This document shows positions 28,511 to 37,218 of a stretch of DNA of 64,000 bases, one piece after another. The notes beneath the pieces are model-generated. The model saw only the letters and a list, made by a program, of their open reading frames with translations, was not told the DNA's origin and searched no databases. Within the stretch, counting starts at the first letter, position 1; every line of letters starts with the position of its first letter. Both the position numbers and the translations under genes were made by a program. Source of the DNA: Lysobacteraceae bacterium (GTDB lineage: Bacteria; Pseudomonadota; Gammaproteobacteria; Xanthomonadales; Rhodanobacteraceae); NCBI GenBank assembly GCA_028871555.1, contig JAGWNA010000007.1, positions 1 to 64,000 on the forward strand, written 5' to 3'.

Positions 28511-30174
28511 GGCTTGCTCCCTGACTTCAGTTTGCTGGCCGGCACCGCTGGCGGCGCGGGGTCGGGACGCCGGCCACGGATCAAGGCCTCCGGATGGCCG
28601 TCCAGATAATCGGTGAGTACCCGCAATGAACGCGCCATGCGCTGCAGTTCCTGCAGCGTGCTGCCCAGGTTCTGCTGCAGCGGCGAATCCGCGGACAGCA
28701 CGTCGTCGGCTGTTCCCATGGTCTTCTGCATGCCATGCATGGTGCGTCCGAGTTGCGGCAGCGTCTCGCCGTTGAGCTGCCCGAGCGTGGTGTCGAGCCT
28801 GGCCAGTGACTGGTCGAGATGCCGCCCGATGCTGTCGAACGGAACCTTGTCGAGCTTGTTGACGATCCCGGCCATCTGTTCCTGCAGTTTGTCGAAGCTG
28901 CCGGGTACGGTGGGGATCGCCAGCGGCCTGGCGGCAGGGTCGAACGCCACCACTGGCGCGTGCGGCATGAAGTCCAGCGCCACATACAACTGGCCGGTAA
29001 GCAGGTTGCCGGTACGCGCCTGCGCACGCAGGCCGTGAGTGACCAGCCGCCCCAGCAGCCTGGACTGGTCGAGACTTTCGCCATGCGCCCTGGCTTGCGC
29101 CTCCAGTTTGGCGTAGGCGTTGCCCAGGCGTTGCGGATAAATGACGGCGCCGACCAGGATCGGAAATTGCCGGGTTTTCGCGTCGTAGTCGAGGTTGACC
29201 GACACCACCTTGCCGATGTTGATGCCGAGGAACTCCACCGGCGAATCGACCGCCAGCCCGCGCACCGACTGCCCGAAGCGCATGCGGATGTACTGCGGCG
29301 GGCCGCTTGGCGGTGCCATGGCCGTGGCCTGATCGCCGAACAGCCGGTAGTTGCTGTCTTCCGGCGCAGGGGTGCTGTCATGCGGGCCGCGCGGATCCTG
29401 AAACGCCACGCCACCGGCCAGAATGGTGGCCAGCGACTGCGTGTCGATCTTCAATCCATCGACGCCGAGCGACACGTCCACGCCACTGGCATTCCAGAAG
29501 CGGCTTGAGCGGGTGACGTACCGGTCGTTCGGGCCATCCACGAAAATCTGCAGCGAGACGCCCTTGCCGTCCTGGTCGAGGTGATAGGACACCACGCGAC
29601 CGACCTGGATGTGCCGGTAGTACACCGGCGAACCGATGTCCAGCGAACCGAGGTCGTCGCTGTGCAGCACGAAACTGCGTCCAGGCGCGCCATGGGTCAG
29701 CGCCGGCGGCAGCTCCAGTCCGTCGAAATCGTGACGCGGCTCCTTCGAGTTGCCCGCGTCGGCGCCAATGTAGGCGCCGGAAAACAGCGTGCCCACGCCG
29801 GAGATCCCGCCCAGGCCGATCCGCGGGCGCACTACCCAGAAGCGGGTGTCGGCCGTGGCGAAACCTTGCGCGCTCTTTTCCAGCGCCACGTTCACGATGA
29901 CATGGCTGCGATCCTTGCTGAGCCGGATCTTGCCGACCTTGCCGATCACCACGTTCTTGTACTTCACCGGCGTCTTGCCGGCATCCAGCCCTTCGGCGGA
30001 CTGGAAGCTGATGGTGATCTGCGGGCCGGCCTGCAACCAGTTGCTGATGGCCAGCGACAGCCCGACCGCGGCGGCAATCGCCGGCACCAGCCAGATCAGC
30101 GACGCGCCGAAACGCCGCCGCCGCACCGTCGGCTGCGGCAGCCCCCCAACCACCGACGCCGTCTCGTCACTCAT
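28507..30174 (-). CDS. pqiB: PqiB-like MCE protein (periplasmic lipid-transport tube)
   Basis: A 555-residue protein with one N-terminal membrane anchor (LIWLVPAIAAAVGLSLAISN, about residues 28-47) and three tandem MlaD/MCE domains, each beginning with an ITISFQSAEGLDAGKTPVKY-like or SPVYYRHIQVGRV-like strand. The C-terminal 120 residues are helical and form the needle-like barrel in E. coli PqiB. It spans the periplasm and connects PqiA to PqiC. It overlaps the second pqiA-like gene by 8 bp. Confidence 0.93.
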   Translation of the reverse strand: MSDETASVVGGLPQPTVRRRRFGASLIWLVPAIAAAVGLSLAISNWLQAGPQITISFQSAEGLDAGKTPVKYKNVVIGKVGKIRLSKDRSHVIVNVALEKSAQGFATADTRFWVVRPRIGLGGISGVGTLFSGAYIGADAGNSKEPRHDFDGLELPPALTHGAPGRSFVLHSDDLGSLDIGSPVYYRHIQVGRVVSYHLDQDGKGVSLQIFVDGPNDRYVTRSSRFWNASGVDVSLGVDGLKIDTQSLATILAGGVAFQDPRGPHDSTPAPEDSNYRLFGDQATAMAPPSGPPQYIRMRFGQSVRGLAVDSPVEFLGINIGKVVSVNLDYDAKTRQFPILVGAVIYPQRLGNAYAKLEAQARAHGESLDQSRLLGRLVTHGLRAQARTGNLLTGQLYVALDFMPHAPVVAFDPAARPLAIPTVPGSFDKLQEQMAGIVNKLDKVPFDSIGRHLDQSLARLDTTLGQLNGETLPQLGRTMHGMQKTMGTADDVLSADSPLQQNLGSTLQELQRMARSLRVLTDYLDGHPEALIRGRRPDPAPPAVPASKLKSGSKP

Positions 30175-30790
30175 CGTCGCACCCGCAATCCCAGATCAGC
30201 CGCGGATCAAAACTCATGGAGGCCAGCATGGTCAACACCACGGTCAGTCCGAAGAACACCACGGCAGGCAGCGGCTCGACACTGCTGAACACGCCGAAGC
30301 GGACCAGCGCGGTAAGCAGGGCGACCACAAACACGTCCAGCATGGACCAGTAGCCGACGAATTCAACCAGCCGGTAAAGCCGGGCGCGCTGATGCTGCGC
30401 CCAGTCGCTGCTGCACTTGCCGCAGACCAGCAGCACGCCGAGCACCAGGAATTTCAGCACCGGCACCATGATGCTGGCGGTGAACACGATGATCGCCAGA
30501 TCCGGCGCACCCTTCACCCACAACTCCACGACGCCGCTGATGATGGTGTTGTCGTCCACCTCGCCGATGCTTGCCGTGCGCATGATCGGCAGCACATTGG
30601 CCGGGATGTACAGAATGAACGCGGCGAGCAGCAGCGCTGCCGTGCGGCTGTAACTGTCCGACTTGCGCTGGTGCAGCCGCGCACCGCAACGCGGGCAGGC
30701 GGCACCGGGCACCTGAGTGTTGCGACAGACCAGGGCACACACATGGCAGCGGATCAGCCCCAGCTCGGCGGCTCGCGGCAGCTTGCTCAC
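30167..30790 (-). CDS. pqiA: PqiA-like membrane protein, second half-length copy
   Basis: A 207-residue protein from GTG 30790, whose codon overlaps the preceding gene (GTGA). It opens with a zinc-ribbon (CHVCALVC ... CPRCGARL) and has four membrane helices, including ILYIPANVLPIMR and FVVALLTALVRFGVFSSV. E. coli PqiA is one protein of about 417 residues with two such units; here each unit is a separate gene. It probably delivers lipids to or from PqiB in the inner membrane. Transport substrate and direction are unresolved for the family. Confidence 0.9.
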   Translation of the reverse strand: MSKLPRAAELGLIRCHVCALVCRNTQVPGAACPRCGARLHQRKSDSYSRTAALLLAAFILYIPANVLPIMRTASIGEVDDNTIISGVVELWVKGAPDLAIIVFTASIMVPVLKFLVLGVLLVCGKCSSDWAQHQRARLYRLVEFVGYWSMLDVFVVALLTALVRFGVFSSVEPLPAVVFFGLTVVLTMLASMSFDPRLIWDCGCDDE

Positions 30791-31404
30791 GGCTTGCGCT
30801 CCACCGTGATGTCCCACAGCTGGCGAAAGTCGACCCCGGCGAACACGGTGATCAGCACGGTCAGCACGGCATAGGCGAAAACGCCAGGATCCGCGGTTAC
30901 CTCGAAGTAGGCGCGTGCCTTGACGATGGCCACCAGCACACCGAGCATGAACACCTCGCTCATGGTCCACGGCCGCAGGTAGTGCAGCACGATCATCACT
31001 CCGCGAAAGCCCGGCCCGCGCTCCCCGCGGCGGGCGAACCAGAACACCCAGCCGAACAGCAGCATCTTGGCCAACGGAAAGAAGAACAGCGTTGCCGCTG
31101 CCAGCACCGACACGATCTGCGCGTGTTGCTGCCACATGGCAATGATGGTACCCCACAGCGTGGCACTGCTCTGCTGGCCATTCAGCCCCAACGTGACTAT
31201 AGGCCAGACGTTTGCCTGGATGAACACCACCATCGCCGTCGCCGTGAGCGCCAACAGCCCGTCGGCGCTGAGCCGATGATGCCGTTCGAGCACGAAATGG
31301 CAGCGCGCGCAGCACGCCACCTGGCCACGCGCCAGCGGAATGCGGCGGTAGACCGTGTCGCAATGCTCGCAAATCAGCAAGGATGCGGGTGACGTCGTGT
31401 CCAT
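30787..31404 (-). CDS. pqiA: PqiA-like membrane protein, first half-length copy
   Basis: A 205-residue protein from ATG 31404, first gene of the pqi operon. It starts with a zinc-ribbon (CEHCDTVY ... CCARCHFVL) and continues with four membrane helices containing VVFIQANVWPIVTLGL and EVFMLGVLVAIVKARAYFEV, the PqiA-unit hallmarks. It corresponds to the N-terminal half of E. coli PqiA. The 150-bp gap upstream is shared with the divergent thioredoxin-TPR gene and must contain both promoters. Confidence 0.9.
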   Translation of the reverse strand: MDTTSPASLLICEHCDTVYRRIPLARGQVACCARCHFVLERHHRLSADGLLALTATAMVVFIQANVWPIVTLGLNGQQSSATLWGTIIAMWQQHAQIVSVLAAATLFFFPLAKMLLFGWVFWFARRGERGPGFRGVMIVLHYLRPWTMSEVFMLGVLVAIVKARAYFEVTADPGVFAYAVLTVLITVFAGVDFRQLWDITVERKP

Positions 31405-31554
31405 GGGCTCGACAGCATGCTCCGGATATGGCCGTGTGGCGATTCTCGCAAATCTGCCGCAGTCATGCTGAACCGCGTGTCGGCCGATGCGGACTTGATA
31501 TGCTCGGCGCTGCACCCGATCTGATCCGCACGCCCCATAGAGCTGGAGTTTTCC

Positions 31555-32421
31555 GTGACCGCCACCACCCACGCGTTCGATGTGGACAAGCAGAATTTCG
31601 AGGCCGAGGTGCTGCAGGCCTCCATGAGCACACCGATCCTGGTCGATTTCTGGGCCACCTGGTGCGAACCTTGCAGGACTCTCGGTCCCCTGCTGGAAAA
31701 GCTTGCCGCCGAATACAACGGTGCATTCCGGCTGGGCAAGGTCGACGTCGACACCCAGCAGGAACTGGCCGCCATGTTCGGCATCCGCAGCATACCCACG
31801 GTCATGCTGGTGAAGGATGGCCAGCCGTTCGACGGTTTCACCGGCGCGCTGCCGGAAGGCCAACTGCGCGAATTCCTGGCGCGCCATGTGCAGCCGCTGG
31901 AAGCTCCGCCGACCGATGCCGATGCCGACGACGACGACGCCGTCCCGGAAACGCCCGAGCAGGCCATCAACCGGGTGCAACAGGCGATCGCCGCCGAGCC
32001 GGACCGGCCCGAACTGAATCTCGACCTGGCCATGGCGCTGATGCGCGCGGGCCGGACCAGTGCCGCCGCCGCGGAGCTGGCCGCGTTGCCGGCCAATCTC
32101 GCCACCGACGTGCGCGCGGTACGCCTGCGCCATCAACTCGACCTGGCCCGCGCACTGGAAAACGCGCCGCCACTGGACGAGCTGCAGCAGCGCATCCTCG
32201 CCGACGGCAACGACTGGGCCGCGCGCGATCTGCTGGGCGTGCGGCTGCTGCTCGAAGGCGATGCCGCCGCAGGACTCGATCAGTTCCTGACCATCATGCA
32301 GCACGCCCGCGACTGGAACGACGGCCAGGCGAAGAAGCGCCTGCTCGCCGCCTTCGCCACGCTCGACGATGCCGAACTGGTCGGGCGTTGCCGCCGCAGG
32401 ATGGCTTCACTGCTGTTCTGA
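31555..32421 (+). CDS. cnoX: CnoX/YbbN-like thioredoxin-TPR protein
   Basis: A 288-residue cytosolic chaperedoxin. From GTG 31555 (CTGGAG ribosome site) it has a thioredoxin domain with active site WCEPC (Cys37, Cys40) and the cis-proline segment SIPTVML. An acidic linker (DADADDDDAVPETPEQA) leads into a TPR-like C-terminal half (about 140-288), as in YbbN. E. coli CnoX lacks a redox CxxC (SQHC), whereas this protein retains both cysteines with Glu in place of Gly, so it may reduce as well as hold clients. Partnering with GroEL is inference from the family. Confidence 0.88.
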   Translation: MTATTHAFDVDKQNFEAEVLQASMSTPILVDFWATWCEPCRTLGPLLEKLAAEYNGAFRLGKVDVDTQQELAAMFGIRSIPTVMLVKDGQPFDGFTGALPEGQLREFLARHVQPLEAPPTDADADDDDAVPETPEQAINRVQQAIAAEPDRPELNLDLAMALMRAGRTSAAAAELAALPANLATDVRAVRLRHQLDLARALENAPPLDELQQRILADGNDWAARDLLGVRLLLEGDAAAGLDQFLTIMQHARDWNDGQAKKRLLAAFATLDDAELVGRCRRRMASLLF

Positions 32422-32438
32422 TCCCGGTCAGCCCCCCC

Positions 32439-32515
32439 GTAGGAGCGCACCCTGTGCGCGAAAGCTCTTTGCAGCGGCCGTGACAAGTGCTTTCGCGCAC
32501 AGGGTGCGCTCCTGC
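32439..32515. repeat. Dispersed palindrome, family A (good copy)
   Basis: Left arm 32439-32465 (GTAGGAGCGCACCCTGTG and CGCGAAAGC) and right arm 32489-32515 are inverted repeats of 27 bp with one mismatch around a 23-nt centre. It lies 18 bp past the stop of the thioredoxin-TPR gene and could fold as a transcript-end stem. Confidence 0.9.
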
Positions 32516-32553
32516 ACCGGTCGCTTCTGCCGTCAACACCCGCCAGGAAACCC

Positions 32554-33006
32554 ATGCGCGCATCCATCTTCCGTCGCCTGATCAACCTTTGGCCGCCGTT
32601 CCTGTGCAACAGCATCCGCGTGCGGCAGGTGTCGGCGGACTGGACCGAAGCAAGCGTGGTACTGCGGTTGCGCCCATGGAACCGCAACTACGTCGGCACC
32701 CAGTTCGGCGGCAACCTGTTCGCGATGACGGACCCGTTCTGGATGCTGCTGCTGATGCACCAGCTCGGTCACGATCATTTCGTATGGGACCAGGCCGGCG
32801 CGATCGACTTCGTCGCACCGGGCCGCGAAGACGTCTTTGCCCACTTCAAGCTGGAACCGGCGGTGGTTGACGAATTGCGTGCCGCGGCGGCGGGTGGCCG
32901 GAAAGTGCTGCGCTGGTTCGAGACCGAGGTCAAGACCGCTTCCGGCGAAGTGATCGCGATCGTGCGCAAGCAGATCTATGTGCGGCTGAAGCCGAAAGCG
33001 CGCTGA
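32554..33006 (+). CDS. DUF4442 (hotdog thioesterase-like) protein
   Basis: A 150-residue single-domain protein. The central NYVGTQFGGNLFAMTDPFWM and the DFVAPGREDVFAHFKL segments match DUF4442 proteins, which have a hotdog fold related to acyl-CoA thioesterases. No substrate is known. It stands alone between the thioredoxin-TPR gene and the convergent sigma-factor pair. Confidence 0.85.
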   Translation: MRASIFRRLINLWPPFLCNSIRVRQVSADWTEASVVLRLRPWNRNYVGTQFGGNLFAMTDPFWMLLLMHQLGHDHFVWDQAGAIDFVAPGREDVFAHFKLEPAVVDELRAAAAGGRKVLRWFETEVKTASGEVIAIVRKQIYVRLKPKAR

Positions 33007-33055
33007 GCCGGGCGAGGTCGAACAGTTGCCGGCAACACCGCTGTCCGCGGCCAAA

Positions 33056-33718
33056 TCAACAGTCCCGTTCGAATCTGGCAATCTCCTCGAGCACGGCTTC
33101 GGCCTTCCGCACGCTGCTACCGACCGCACTATCCTCCAGCGTGCGGGCATGTCCCAGACGGCGCATCAGCCAGACCGTCAGCACGACCATCGCCAGCCCC
33201 ACCATGCTGCTGGACAGCGACCAGCGCATGAAACCGGCCCTGTCGTACGTCCACAGATCGAGGCCGTGCTCGGCCAGGCTCATCCACAGCACGGGAATCC
33301 AGATGAAACAGGCGATCACCGCGTTTGCCGGCGCCTCGACGCGCAGACGCCAGGCGCGCAGATCAGCCAGCCGGCGCTGGATTTCGAGCACCGCCGCCGC
33401 ATAGTCGACGCGCTGGATCAGATACAGGTTGCGAGCGGCGGAAATGACGAACAGCAGGCCGCAGGCATGCACGAGCAAGCCGCAGACCAGCAGATGCGGG
33501 ACCTGCCGATGGTCCACCCAGAACAAGCCGCTCCAGACGGCAAATGCCAGCCCGATCACCAGTTGGATCGCCTGACCCCAAATCAGTGGCCGCAGCCCCC
33601 GGCGAGCCTTGTCCAGCTTGCCGTCCCTGAAGATGCCGAACTGCAGGGCTTCCTGCCGCTCCAGCCGGCGATCCAGCCCCTGCCAGGCGTGCTTGAAATC
33701 GTCCAGTTCCATCGTCAT
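33056..33718 (-). CDS. Membrane protein co-transcribed with ECF sigma factor
   Basis: A 220-residue protein: a charged N-terminus (MELDDFKHAWQGLDRRLERQ), then four membrane helices (about 45-65, 75-95, 130-150 and 165-190) and a charged C-terminus. It starts inside the sigma-factor stop (ATGA), so it is a candidate membrane regulator or anti-sigma partner. It has no zinc-binding HxxxCxxC motif, so it is not a classical ZAS anti-sigma factor. Not recognised as a named family. Confidence 0.75.
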   Translation of the reverse strand: MTMELDDFKHAWQGLDRRLERQEALQFGIFRDGKLDKARRGLRPLIWGQAIQLVIGLAFAVWSGLFWVDHRQVPHLLVCGLLVHACGLLFVISAARNLYLIQRVDYAAAVLEIQRRLADLRAWRLRVEAPANAVIACFIWIPVLWMSLAEHGLDLWTYDRAGFMRWSLSSSMVGLAMVVLTVWLMRRLGHARTLEDSAVGSSVRKAEAVLEEIARFERDC

Positions 33719-34248
33719 GCCCTCGTCGTGGTGGTTGCCGCGCCGATCATCTGCCCGCGCAGTTTCTGCCTGATGCGACCGAGCTTGGTCGCCACATTGG
33801 TTTCGCTGACGCCGAGGATCTCGGCGATCTCGGCGTAGCCCCTGCCTTCCAGGTACAACAGGATCAGCGCCCGGTTCAGCGGATCGAGCTGGCCGATGAA
33901 TGCATACAATGCCGTCAGCCGTTCGTCCGCTTCGGCAAGCGCCTCACCGCCGCCGACCGTCTCCAGGTGATGCGTCTGCAGCGGCTCGAAACGCTCGCTC
34001 GCCGACCTGCGCTCACGCCGCGCCTGCGAGATCGCCACGTTCAGCGCAATGCGATACATCCATGTCGAAAACTTCGCCTGCTGCTCGTCATACCGGCCAA
34101 ACGACCGCCACAACTGCACGCTGATCTCCTGCGCCAGATCACGCCGGTCCTCGAGGTTGCGGGCGTAGATGCTTGCCACCTTGAAAATGACCCCTCTGTG
34201 CTCGCGCAGCAGCGATTCGAAGCGCTGTTGTTGATGCCGGTCAGTCAT
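33715..34248 (-). CDS. ECF-type RNA polymerase sigma factor
   Basis: A 177-residue sigma-70 family factor with region 2 (RDLAQEISVQLWRSFGRYDEQQAKFSTWMYRIALNVA; conserved FSTWMYRIALNVA) and region 4 (ALILLYLEGRGYAEIAEILG, then VSETNVATKLGRIRQKL helix-turn-helix). There is no extra N-terminal region, as expected for group 4 (ECF). It probably directs a stress regulon and is coupled to the adjacent membrane protein. The 140-bp upstream gap should hold its promoter. Confidence 0.93.
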   Translation of the reverse strand: MTDRHQQQRFESLLREHRGVIFKVASIYARNLEDRRDLAQEISVQLWRSFGRYDEQQAKFSTWMYRIALNVAISQARRERRSASERFEPLQTHHLETVGGGEALAEADERLTALYAFIGQLDPLNRALILLYLEGRGYAEIAEILGVSETNVATKLGRIRQKLRGQMIGAATTTTRA

Positions 34249-34388
34249 GGCCGCTCGTTTTTCCTGTTGTTCGACCCATGATTCGCTCCGCCGCGCGAAA
34301 AATCACAACAGCACCGCACACGCAGACTCCGCGGCAAACGGGTGCTGCGCCTACAATGGCCTGAAATTCACCGGAGCCCATCTTCCCG

Positions 34389-35051
34389 ATGCGACCACTG
34401 CGACTCAAACGCTACCTGCTGACCGGCCTGCTCACGTTCATCCCGTTGTGGGTGACCTGGCTGGTGTTCAAGTTCGTGCTGGGCATGCTGGCCGGCATCG
34501 GTGCGCCGCTGGTCAACGCCCTGGTCGGCGCGCTGGCGCTGATGGCGCCGAAGGCGGCGGGCATACTCAACAGCGAATGGCTGGACTTCGTGGTGGCCCT
34601 GCTGATCACGCTCGGTGCGCTCTACCTGCTCGGGGCGCTGGCCAACCGGGTGATCGGCCAGCGTTTCATCAACGGCTTCGACGCGCTGCTGGCGCGCATC
34701 CCGGTGGTGCAGACGATCTACGGCGGTACCAAGAAGCTGATGACGGTGCTGCAGAACAAGCCCTCCGGCGTGCAGCGGGTGGTCCTGGTGGAGTTCCCCC
34801 GCCGCGGCATGCGCGTGGTCGGCTTCGTCACCCGGGTGATGATCGAGGACGGCACCGGCCGCGAGATGGCGGCTGTGTTCATCCCGACCACACCCAATCC
34901 CACCGGCGGCTATCTCGAAGTGGTGCCGCTGGACGAACTGACGCCGACCGACTGGACGATGGACCAGGCGATGGCCTTCATCATCTCCGGCGGCGCGGTG
35001 GCCCCGGACACCCTGCCCGCCTCGACGCACCTGCCGCCCAGGATTTCGTAG
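34389..35051 (+). CDS. DUF502-family membrane protein
   Basis: A 220-residue inner-membrane protein. An N-terminal MRPLRLKRYLLTGLLTFIPLW leads into the first helix; a second helix is near residues 65-85; and the soluble part carries the family motif IPVVQTIYGGTKKLM with VVLVEFPRRGMRVVGFVT and FIPTTPNPTGGYLEVVP. This pattern is diagnostic of DUF502 proteins, whose role is unknown. The start lies 13 bp after a CCGGAG site. Confidence 0.92.
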   Translation: MRPLRLKRYLLTGLLTFIPLWVTWLVFKFVLGMLAGIGAPLVNALVGALALMAPKAAGILNSEWLDFVVALLITLGALYLLGALANRVIGQRFINGFDALLARIPVVQTIYGGTKKLMTVLQNKPSGVQRVVLVEFPRRGMRVVGFVTRVMIEDGTGREMAAVFIPTTPNPTGGYLEVVPLDELTPTDWTMDQAMAFIISGGAVAPDTLPASTHLPPRIS

Positions 35052-35087
35052 GCGCCCGGCCGACCCAAACCCGGCGGGCTGCGGCAG

Positions 35088-35237
35088 GCCGGCGGACTTG
35101 AGTGGTCGAGGCGAAGATTCGGCTGCGCGAGGACCGGTTTTCGACGATGCGCCGGCCCATAGTGGTTCTATGGGCCAAGCAGCGGCGGAAATCGGGACCG
35201 CGCAGACGGATTTGCAGCCCGCCGACTCAAGCCCGGC
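35088..35237. repeat. Second copy of the 169-bp element (about 150 bp)
   Basis: The interior matches 5890-6010 closely (for example GGCTGCGCGAGGAC, TTTTCGACG, ACCGCGCAGACGG and TTTGCAGCCC). The internal hairpin keeps its 9-bp stem, GGCCCATAG (35154-35162) and CTATGGGCC (35168-35176), while the loop changes from CCGGCG to TGGTT. The outer ends again form an inverted repeat (GCCGGCGGACTTGAGT against ACTCAAGCCCGGC), but with a different sequence from the first copy. It lies between the DUF502 and aminopeptidase genes. Confidence 0.8.
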
Positions 35238-35258
35238 AGCCTGCTAGCATCTGCCCCC

Positions 35259-37058
35259 ATGAAGAACCCCATACCCAGCCGCCTTGCCGCCTTGCGCACC
35301 GCCATGCAGCAGCATGGCATCGCCGCCGTTCTCGTCCCCAGCGCCGATCCGCACCTGTCCGAATATCTGCCGGATCACTGGCAGGCACGAACCTGGCTAT
35401 CGGGCTTCACCGGTTCGGCCGGCAGCCTGGTCGTGACCGGCGAGCATGCCGGCCTGTGGACCGATTCGCGCTATTTCGCCCAAGCCGAACAGCAACTGGC
35501 CGGCAGCGGCATCCATCTGATGAAGCAGCGCGTGGCGCATGCCGCCGAACATCTGGAATGGCTGCAGCAGCACCTGCACGACGGCGATGTGCTGGCCGTG
35601 GCGGGCGACAGCCTGGCCTTGGCCACCCAGCGGCTGATCGAACGCCGGTTGCACGAACACGGTGCCAGCCTGCGCATCGACCTGGATCTGCCGGGCATGA
35701 TCTGGTCCGACCGTCCTGCCCTGCCGCAGGCACCGGTGTTCGAACATGACCTTGCCCATGCGTGCATTGCGCGCAGCGACAAGCTCGTTCGCCTGCGCAA
35801 CGCCATGCGCAAGCTGGGCGCCACCCATCATCTGCTTTCCAGCCTCGACGACATCGCATGGCTGACCAACCTGCGCGGCAGCGATGTCGAATGCAATCCG
35901 GTGTTTCTGGCGCATATGCTGGTGGAGGCCACCGGCCGCGCCACCGTGTTCGTCCAGCGTGCCAAGCTCGACGATGCACTGGTCGCCATGCTGGCCGCCG
36001 ATGGCATCGAGATCGCCGATTACGCCGCAATCACTTCGGCATTGGGCGATCTGGGTGCCAGCGACAGCCTGCTGCTGGACAGCAACAAGGTGGTCAGCGC
36101 CATCGCCGGCGCCATCGCACCGGCCGTCAAGCGCATCGAGGCAGCCAACCCCAGCACCGTGTTCAAGGCACGCAAGAGCGCGGCCGAACTCGATCACATC
36201 CGCGACGTGATGCGTCGCGACGGCGTCGCCCTGGTCCGTGCCTTCCGTCGGCTGGAGCAACGGCTGGCTGCCGGCATGAGCGTGACCGAGCTGGACGTCG
36301 ACGCGCTGCTGCTGGAAGAGCGTTCGGCCCAGCCCGGCTATGTCGGCAAGAGCTTCGCGACGATTGCCGGCTACATGGCCAACGGCGCGTTGCCGCATTA
36401 CCAGGCCACGGCAGAGCACCACGGCAGCTTGCAGGCCAAGGGCCTGCTGCTGGTCGATTCGGGAGGCCAGTACCTTGGCGGTACCACCGACATCACCCGC
36501 GTGCTGGCGCTCGGTCCCACCACTGCCGAGCAGCGGCACGACGCCAGCCTGGTGATGAAAGGCCTGATCGCGCTCAGTCGCGCGCGCTTCCCCTGCGGCG
36601 CCAGCGGCCCGCAACTGGATGCACTGGCGCGGGCGCCGTTATGGGCCTCGGGCATGGATTACGGCCATGGCACCGGTCATGGCGTGGGCTACTTCCTCAA
36701 TGTGCACGAAGGGCCCCATGGCATCCGCCCGCCGTCCAGCGGTGGCGCGCTGGTGCCGCTGGAGCCCGGCATGATCAGCTCGATCGAACCGGGCCTGTAC
36801 AAGCCTGGCCGGCACGGCATCCGTCACGAGAATCTGGCCGTGGTGGTGGAAGCCGAGCAGACCGAGTTCGGCGAGTTCCTCGGATTCGAAACGCTGACGC
36901 TGTGCCCGTTCGACCGGCGCGCGCTGGAAATCGACCTGCTCAATCCGGAAGAACGCGCCTGGCTGGACGATTACCACGCCGGCGTACGCGCCGCGCTCGG
37001 CCCGCTGCTCGACGATGCCGATCTGGAGTGGCTCAACCGCCACTGCGCAGCGTTGTAA
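35259..37058 (+). CDS. Aminopeptidase P family (M24B) metallopeptidase
   Basis: A 599-residue cytosolic enzyme removing N-terminal residues before proline. Three domains: two creatinase-like N-terminal domains (about 1-300; starts LAALRTAMQQHGIAAVLVPS) and a pita-bread catalytic domain. Dinuclear metal ligands are visible in LLVDSGGQYLGGTTDITR (two Asp), GHGTGHGVGYFLNVHEGP (His), MISSIEPGLYKPGRHGIRHE (Glu) and the C-terminal acidic motif. The length near 600 and the C-terminal extension resemble the eukaryotic XPNPEP1-like branch rather than the 440-residue E. coli PepP. Monocistronic by spacing. Confidence 0.93.
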   Translation: MKNPIPSRLAALRTAMQQHGIAAVLVPSADPHLSEYLPDHWQARTWLSGFTGSAGSLVVTGEHAGLWTDSRYFAQAEQQLAGSGIHLMKQRVAHAAEHLEWLQQHLHDGDVLAVAGDSLALATQRLIERRLHEHGASLRIDLDLPGMIWSDRPALPQAPVFEHDLAHACIARSDKLVRLRNAMRKLGATHHLLSSLDDIAWLTNLRGSDVECNPVFLAHMLVEATGRATVFVQRAKLDDALVAMLAADGIEIADYAAITSALGDLGASDSLLLDSNKVVSAIAGAIAPAVKRIEAANPSTVFKARKSAAELDHIRDVMRRDGVALVRAFRRLEQRLAAGMSVTELDVDALLLEERSAQPGYVGKSFATIAGYMANGALPHYQATAEHHGSLQAKGLLLVDSGGQYLGGTTDITRVLALGPTTAEQRHDASLVMKGLIALSRARFPCGASGPQLDALARAPLWASGMDYGHGTGHGVGYFLNVHEGPHGIRPPSSGGALVPLEPGMISSIEPGLYKPGRHGIRHENLAVVVEAEQTEFGEFLGFETLTLCPFDRRALEIDLLNPEERAWLDDYHAGVRAALGPLLDDADLEWLNRHCAAL

Positions 37059-37098
37059 GCACCTCGGACGACCCCGATTCGCCGCAGGATAGCCGGCC

Positions 37099-37174
37099 TG
37101 TGGGAGCGGCTTCAGCCGCGATGCTTTATTGCCCTGGCCAAGCCAAACGCATCGCGGCTGAAGCCGCTCTCACA
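37099..37174. repeat. Dispersed palindrome, family B
   Basis: Arms 37099-37124 (TGTGGGAGCGGCTTCAGCCG plus CGATGC) and 37149-37174 are 26-bp inverted repeats with a single mismatch and a 24-nt centre. The GGAGCGGCTTCAGCCGCGAT pattern is a familiar REP-type palindrome of pseudomonads and xanthomonads. It lies between the convergent aminopeptidase and GGDEF-EAL genes and could terminate both. Confidence 0.88.
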
Positions 37175-37218
37175 AGTGCGCTCCTGCCATTCCCGAGGAT
37201 CCGGTTATTCGCATTTTC

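Noticed and set aside
34249-34388. Possible small RNA between the sigma-factor and DUF502 genes
   Set aside because: No stable hairpin plus T-run was visible; the gap is adequately explained as two divergent promoters.
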